From Actinomadura pelletieri DSM 43383 (GTDB lineage: Bacteria > Actinomycetota > Actinomycetes > Streptosporangiales > Streptosporangiaceae): a DNA stretch of 64,000 bases. Where the stretch lies: positions 558,001-622,000 of the forward strand of contig NZ_RBWU01000004.1 in assembly GCF_003634705.1 (NCBI RefSeq), written 5' to 3'. The notes below the pieces were generated by a model. That model saw only the letters and a list, made by a program, of their open reading frames with translations. It had not been told where the DNA came from and made no database searches. Positions 61,229-64,000 of the stretch are shown one piece after another. Made by a program: the position numbers and the translations under genes. The first letter of the stretch is position 1. The number at the start of each line of letters is the position of its first letter.

Positions 61229-62185
61229 TCATCGGGCGGACTTCTCCTCGGCGGGCGCTGGGAGGACGGGCCGCGGCGTTCGCGTGATGGCCTTGCTGAC
61301 GTTGAGGACCACCGCCGCGATGATGACGGTTCCCCCCAGGACCAGGTTGGCGGTGAGGACCTCGTCCGCGAGCAGGGTCCCGAGCGCGACGGCGACCATC
61401 GGGTTGACGTAGGCGTAGGTGGCGACCGTGTCGGTGGGCAGGTGGGCGATGGCGTAGACATAGGCCGTGAACGCGATCATGGAGCCGGCGACGATCAGCC
61501 AGAGGAGACCGACGATGGACCGGGTGGTGATCGCCGCGAAGTCGAGCCGGGCGAACTCGCCCGTCGCCGCGGCGGCGATGATCAGCACCAGCCCACCGGC
61601 GAGCATCTCCAGTGACGTCACCACCAACGGATGCGACGGCAACGGCAGGCGGCGGGAGCACACCGAGCCCGCCGCCCAGCACACCGACGCGAACAGCACC
61701 ACACCGGCGCTCAGTACGTCCACGCGGGCACCGGGACCGCCGATCAGCACGGCGACGCCGACCGTGCCGAGCGAAAGCGTCAGCACCATCGTGCCCGTGA
61801 CCCTCGTCCGGGTGACCGCCGCGTTGATCAGCACCATCCAGACCGGCACGGTCGCGACGATGAGCGCGGCCGCGGCGGAGTCCAGGCGGGTCTCGCCGAC
61901 ACTGAGCAGGCCGTTGCCGCCCACCAGCAGCAGCACGGCGACGATCAGCACCGAGCGCAGCTGCCGCGCGGTCGGGCGCCCGGCCCCGCGAGCGTGCCGC
62001 GGGCCGACGAACGCGAACATCACCAGCCCTGCCGTCAGGAACCGGACGCCTGCCATGAGCAGCGGTGGGATCGTGTCCACGGCCTCGCGGATCGCCAGAT
62101 AGGTGGACCCCCACACGATCCACACGGTGAGCAGCGCCAGCCACGCGACCACCGGCCGATGATTCAACTGAGGGGCAGCGGACAC
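61229..62185 (-). CDS. EamA/DMT-family transporter
   Basis: 318-aa drug/metabolite transporter with ten TM helices and two EamA repeats: WIVWGSTYLAIREAVDTIPP in the first and LLWLIVAGSMIAFTAYVYAI ... YVNPMVAVALGTLLADEVLT in the second. The start is GTG 62185. Divergent from the Lrp/AsnC gene across 81 bp; such pairs usually export amino acids or analogues under control of the regulator. Confidence 0.92.
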   Translation of the reverse strand: MSAAPQLNHRPVVAWLALLTVWIVWGSTYLAIREAVDTIPPLLMAGVRFLTAGLVMFAFVGPRHARGAGRPTARQLRSVLIVAVLLLVGGNGLLSVGETRLDSAAAALIVATVPVWMVLINAAVTRTRVTGTMVLTLSLGTVGVAVLIGGPGARVDVLSAGVVLFASVCWAAGSVCSRRLPLPSHPLVVTSLEMLAGGLVLIIAAAATGEFARLDFAAITTRSIVGLLWLIVAGSMIAFTAYVYAIAHLPTDTVATYAYVNPMVAVALGTLLADEVLTANLVLGGTVIIAAVVLNVSKAITRTPRPVLPAPAEEKSAR

Positions 62186-62266
62186 AATGCCTCACTAACT
62201 AAGGCGAAATCGACATAACGCTTTTGAAAGATTAGGTTGATCTTCCATGAAGGGCAAGTTCTCACC

Positions 62267-62734
62267 ATGAGCAGACAGCTGGACGAGGTGGATCGGACGA
62301 TCCTGCGGGAGATGACGTCCGACGCACGGCAGACCATCCGGGCGCTCGCCGCGACCGTGAGGCTCTCGGAGCCGTCGGTGCGCGACCGCCTGCAACGCCT
62401 GGAGCGCGACGGGGTGATCACCGGCTACCACGCGGCCCTGGATCCGGCGAGCGTGGACGCCGACACGACGGCGTTCGTGGCGCTGCGTTTCACGATGTCG
62501 GCCAAGGAAGAGGTCAACGCGGCGCTCGCCCGCGACCCCCGTGTCCTGGAAGTGCACGAGGTGGCGGGCGAGGACTGCTACTGGCTGAAGGTGCGCGTCG
62601 CCGGAACGGGCCCGTTGGCGGACACGCTCGACCACATCCGCGCGATCCCCTCGGTGACCGGGACCAGCACCACCATCGTGCTGCGCACCGTCTTCGAACG
62701 CCCGCTGGGCGTCGACCCCTCAGCCCCCGGGTGA
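62267..62734 (+). CDS. Lrp/AsnC-family transcriptional regulator
   Basis: 155-aa Lrp/AsnC regulator. HTH 5-55: LDEVDRTILREMTSDARQTI, RALAATVRLSEPSVRDRLQR, LERDGVITGYHAALDP; RAM domain thereafter with VLEVHEVAGEDCYWLKVRVA, where amino acids bind. ATG 62267 is the family start; an upstream ATG at 62246 would be in-frame. A degenerate copy of its first codons and promoter side lies at 33190-33275. Confidence 0.93.
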   Translation: MSRQLDEVDRTILREMTSDARQTIRALAATVRLSEPSVRDRLQRLERDGVITGYHAALDPASVDADTTAFVALRFTMSAKEEVNAALARDPRVLEVHEVAGEDCYWLKVRVAGTGPLADTLDHIRAIPSVTGTSTTIVLRTVFERPLGVDPSAPG

Positions 62735-62770
62735 GCGCACACGCCCAGCCCGCCCACCCCGCCGACGCCA

Positions 62771-62794
62771 CCGCCCGGGAAAGGCCCCGGGCGG
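62771..62794. terminator. Hairpin between convergent Lrp/AsnC and kinase genes
   Basis: CCGCCCGGG-AAAGGC-CCCGGGCGG, 9-bp perfect stem with 6-nt loop, about 36 bp after the Lrp/AsnC stop. No T tract, but its place suits a two-way transcription barrier. Confidence 0.45.
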
Positions 62795-63003
62795 GCACCG
62801 GCCGACCGGTGCGTCGAGTTCGACACGGCCCCTTCCCGACGCGGCTGCGAGGCCGCTTCGTCTGACCAAAATCTGGGAGGTGGCCGCCCCTCAGAACGGC
62901 TGAACCCGTGCCCGGCGGAAACGCGGCTTCTTCCGCGCCGCGCGCCGGGCGACCCGGGCCGGGCGAACCAACACGAGCACCGGAGCCGCCGTCCGCTGTT
63001 CCT

Positions 63004-64000
63004 TCAACGAGGGGTCGGATGAGGTCCGTGCGCGAACCGCACGGTGATGAACAGGCCGCCCTCCGGGCGGGCGGTGGCGGTCACGGACGCGCGATGGGCC
63101 TGCGCGACGGCGTCCACGATCGCGAGGCCCAGACCGTGGCCGTCCTGACGATCGGGCGTCAGCTTCTGGAAGGCCTGGAAGAGCCGCCGAACCTGGTCCG
63201 CCGGGACGACCGGGCCGCTGTTGGCGACCGTGAGCGCCGCCCGCCCGTCGGACGTCCCGGTGGTGACGTGCACGTGTCCGCCCGCGTGGTTATGGCGGAC
63301 GGCGTTGTCGACGAGGTTGGCGACCAGGGCTTCGAGCAACCCCGGGTCCCCGGCCGTCACCGCGGACACCAGGTGCCCGGTGAGGGCGACGCGCCGCTCG
63401 GCCGCCTGGTCGCGGCGGGAGGCGAGCACCTCCTCGACGACGTCGGCGAGGTCGACGGCGTCCCGGCGGGTCACGCCGCGTTCGCCGGTGGCCAGGGTCA
63501 GCAGCGCCCGGACGAGCCGCTCCTGGTGCGCGCCGAGCTCCAGCGCGTCCCGGCACGCCGCGCGCAGGGAGTCGGCGTCGGCGCCGGGGTCGGCGAGGGC
63601 GACCTCCAGCAGGGTTCGCAGCCCGGCGAGCGGGGTGCGCAGCTCATGGGAGGCGTTGGCGACGAAGTGGCGTTGCGCGTCGAAGGCCGCCTGCAGGCGG
63701 GCGAACAGATCGTCGAGGGTACGGCCGAGCTCGGTCAGCTCGTCGACCGGTTCGCCGAGATCGAGCCGCCGGTGCAGGTCGCCCGCCGAGATGACCTGGG
63801 CGGTGGCGGTGATGGCGCGCAGCGGGCGCAGGAACCGTCCGGCGACGAACCAGCCGAGCGCCCACGCGACCGGGACCAACGCGACCAGGGCGACAGCCGA
63901 CCCCGCCAGGAGCCGGCCCAGGCCGACCCCCGGCCCGGACCCGCTGGTCACGCCCGAGACCGGGCGGCCCTCGGGTCCGGCCGCGTCGACGCTGGCCAGC
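63004..64000 (-). CDS. Sensor histidine kinase, N-terminus outside window
   Basis: Partial membrane kinase, at least 331 residues visible. From the window edge: end of the extracytoplasmic part, TM helix (LLAGSAVALVALVPVAWALG), HAMP (RPLRAITATAQVISAGDLHR), HisKA with phospho-His in ANASHELRTPLAGLRTLLEV, HATPase_c N-box LVANLVDNAVRHN and G-box DGHGLGLAIV. Belongs to the PhoR/OmpR-type class, unlike the NarL-type kinases at 18-22 kb. Its response regulator should lie beyond base 64000. Confidence 0.92.
   Translation of the reverse strand, partial: LASVDAAGPEGRPVSGVTSGSGPGVGLGRLLAGSAVALVALVPVAWALGWFVAGRFLRPLRAITATAQVISAGDLHRRLDLGEPVDELTELGRTLDDLFARLQAAFDAQRHFVANASHELRTPLAGLRTLLEVALADPGADADSLRAACRDALELGAHQERLVRALLTLATGERGVTRRDAVDLADVVEEVLASRRDQAAERRVALTGHLVSAVTAGDPGLLEALVANLVDNAVRHNHAGGHVHVTTGTSDGRAALTVANSGPVVPADQVRRLFQAFQKLTPDRQDGHGLGLAIVDAVAQAHRASVTATARPEGGLFITVRFAHGPHPTPR

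Overview
The window is very GC-rich, with strong G/C third-position bias, many GTG starts and dense operons with 4-bp stop/start overlaps. Together with gas vesicle genes of the actinomycete gvpA-F-G-O-J-L-S-K type, MocR, ECF sigma, CGNR, WYL and GbsR regulators and DrrAB-like transporters, this points to a filamentous actinomycete. Streptosporangiales or Thermomonosporaceae would fit, but no rRNA, tRNA or ribosomal gene is present to settle it.

Layout. 0-5 kb: a truncated SDR, an imperfect repeat array, a two-TM protein with a proline-rich loop, a PPOX flavoprotein coupled to a LysR regulator, and a divergent class V aminotransferase. 5.1-11.4 kb: a compact seven-gene operon (epimerase, GT2, TIGR04282-like transferase, methyltransferase, membrane molybdopterin oxidoreductase, two membrane proteins). 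11.5-17.9 kb: DoxX, TerD, HAD-IIA phosphatase, IMPACT protein, a small hypothetical, an epimerase, and an ECF sigma overlapping an MGMT-Ada fusion. 18-22.9 kb: two divergent NarL-type two-component systems; one kinase carries an unusual C-terminal membrane/extracytoplasmic domain. 22.9-26.7 kb: PAP2 phosphatase, DedA, a MerR/monooxygenase pair and a membrane protein.

26.7-33.7 kb is the accessory part: a tyrosine recombinase, a frame-broken coiled-coil gene, a tandem-GNAT protein, a diverged pair of unknown proteins behind a good sigma70-like promoter, then a graveyard of gyrA and gyrB pieces, a dead recombinase-like gene, an unknown 156-aa gene and a fragment of an Lrp/AsnC gene whose intact relative lies at 62.3 kb. 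33.7-40.5 kb: an MFS transporter, then cydA, a short cydB, cydD and cydC (cytochrome bd oxidase and its ABC assembly exporter). 40.7-43.1 kb: a MocR regulator and a frameshifted methyltransferase. 43.2-46.9 kb: eight-gene gas vesicle operon on the minus strand.

47.4-64 kb is mostly divergent or adjacent regulator/target pairs: hemerythrin; a short UvrA-like ATPase with a MarR regulator and a condensation-domain scrap between them; an MFS transporter; an MBL-fold hydrolase facing a CGNR regulator; RidA facing a WYL regulator; a GbsR-type regulator facing a DrrAB-like exporter; a DMT exporter facing an Lrp/AsnC regulator; and a truncated sensor kinase. Several of these intergenic gaps hold clear inverted repeats. 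No tRNA, rRNA, CRISPR array or intact insertion sequence was found. Assignments were made by reading motifs; no database search was run.
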